DNA of 7,016 nt from Bacilli bacterium (lineage in GTDB: Bacteria > Bacillota_I > Bacilli_A > RFN20 > CAG-826): NCBI GenBank assembly GCA_016298185.1, contig JAEDDA010000036.1, positions 1 through 7,016 of the forward strand, read 5' to 3'. How positions within the stretch are numbered: position 1 is the first letter of the stretch; each line of letters opens with the position of its first letter. This document shows, piece after piece, positions 6,883 to 7,016 of the stretch. A program made the translations under genes and the position numbers. The notes beneath the pieces were generated by a model, which saw only the letters and a program-made list of their open reading frames with translations, did not search any database and had not been told where the DNA came from.

Positions 6883-6936
6883 ATGGGAATCCTCGGTTGT
6901 TCAACTGCCGAGATGAAAATGAGCCTTGGTTGTTAG
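6883..6936 (+). CDS. Possible 17-codon small ORF
   Basis: ATG at 6883 opens a frame encoding MGILGCSTAEMKMSLGC and ends at TAG (6934-6936). AGGA lies 6 bases upstream, a usable ribosome binding site. The peptide contains LGC twice because of the 11-base direct repeat in the DNA. A plus-strand terminator follows about 55 bases later. It could be a leader peptide or signalling peptide, but ORFs this short arise often by chance, and no known peptide family is recognised. Confidence 0.15.
   Translation: MGILGCSTAEMKMSLGC
6891..6934 (+). repeat. Short direct repeat CCTCGGTTGTT / CCTTGGTTGTT
   Basis: Copies at 6891-6901 and 6924-6934 match at 10 of 11 bases and start 33 bases apart. With only two copies it is not a CRISPR array. 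It may be part of an RNA fold or a pair of protein-binding sites. Confidence 0.4.
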
Positions 6937-6989
6937 AATTATAATCGTCACTATATGTGATAAAAATATGTTGTAATAATATAAATATT

Positions 6990-7013
6990 AAGTGGTAAAA
7001 ATACCACTTTTTT
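6990..7013 (+). terminator. Plus-strand intrinsic terminator
   Basis: AAGTGGTA (6990-6997) pairs perfectly with TACCACTT (7002-7009) around an AAAA loop and runs into six T residues (7008-7013). On the minus strand the same stem is followed by AAUAUUUAU, which is much weaker, so the signal points rightward, away from the operon. Confidence 0.8.
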
Positions 7014-7016
7014 GAT

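Larger units (their letters stand above)
6841..7013 (+). ncRNA. Possible small RNA or untranslated leader
   Basis: This part of the intergenic region is clearly richer in G/C than the flanking A/T and folds locally. AGGAT (6873-6877) pairs with ATCCT (6889-6893) around a mismatch and an inner CC/GG. CTCGG (6892-6896) pairs with CCGAG (6908-6912). TCAC pairs with GTGA near 6948-6960. A good plus-strand terminator ends it at 7013. The first two hairpins share bases 6892-6893. No plus-strand gene precedes the terminator, so a short transcript or the attenuated leader of a gene beyond the right edge would explain it. I could not match it to a riboswitch, T-box, 6S, SRP or tmRNA motif. Confidence 0.25.

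Noticed and set aside
6891..6934. CRISPR-like repeat
   Set aside because: Only two 11-base copies, one mismatched, without further units or a conserved spacer length.
6841..7013. Known riboswitch or T-box upstream of a gene
   Set aside because: The conserved cores of T-box, SAM-I, TPP, FMN, purine, glycine, lysine and cobalamin elements were looked for by eye and not seen. An unknown class cannot be excluded.

Overview
The window is AT-rich bacterial DNA. It carries four consecutive protein genes, all on the minus strand and so read from right to left, and all encoding exported proteins. Start signals are Shine-Dalgarno type, every gene ends in TAA, and the Trp codons I checked are TGG, so there is no sign of the Mycoplasma code. 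Short Lys-rich lipoprotein signals, AT-preferring codons, Tyr/Asn/Asp-rich extracellular proteins and bacterial Ig-like (BIG2) domains suggest an uncultured, low-GC, single-membrane bacterium of the Bacillota/Mycoplasmatota kind, perhaps gut-associated. That placement is inference; no phylogenetic marker is present.

Layout in transcription order. A 389-base upstream region (6628-7016) holds a candidate promoter with a 20-bp imperfect palindrome in its spacer. It also holds, nearer the window edge, a more GC-rich and foldable stretch that ends in a good intrinsic terminator pointing the other way (plus strand). Gene A (4597-6627) encodes a large secreted or membrane-anchored protein with a BIG2 domain. 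A 65-base gap with a 13-bp hairpin follows. Gene B (3410-4531) is a Tyr-rich lipoprotein. After 2 bases comes gene C (1020-3407), a 795-residue lipoprotein with two BIG2-like domains flanking a carbohydrate-binding-like beta-sandwich. Gene D (145-1020) overlaps gene C by one base (TAATG) and encodes a small, very Tyr/Asp-rich lipoprotein. A strong intrinsic terminator (102-141) follows directly, and a good minus-strand promoter (45-73) then starts a new unit that leaves the window.

The tight spacing and single strong terminator indicate one operon. None of the four proteins shows a recognisable catalytic, transport or regulatory domain. The products are probably three lipid-anchored surface proteins plus one secreted or anchored partner. 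Gene D is an internal tandem duplication (offset 130-131 residues) of a unit of about 115 residues, and gene B seems to carry three divergent copies of the same unit. This looks like a dedicated, undescribed cell-surface module, with adhesion or glycan/protein binding the likeliest role. Function cannot be assigned from sequence alone.
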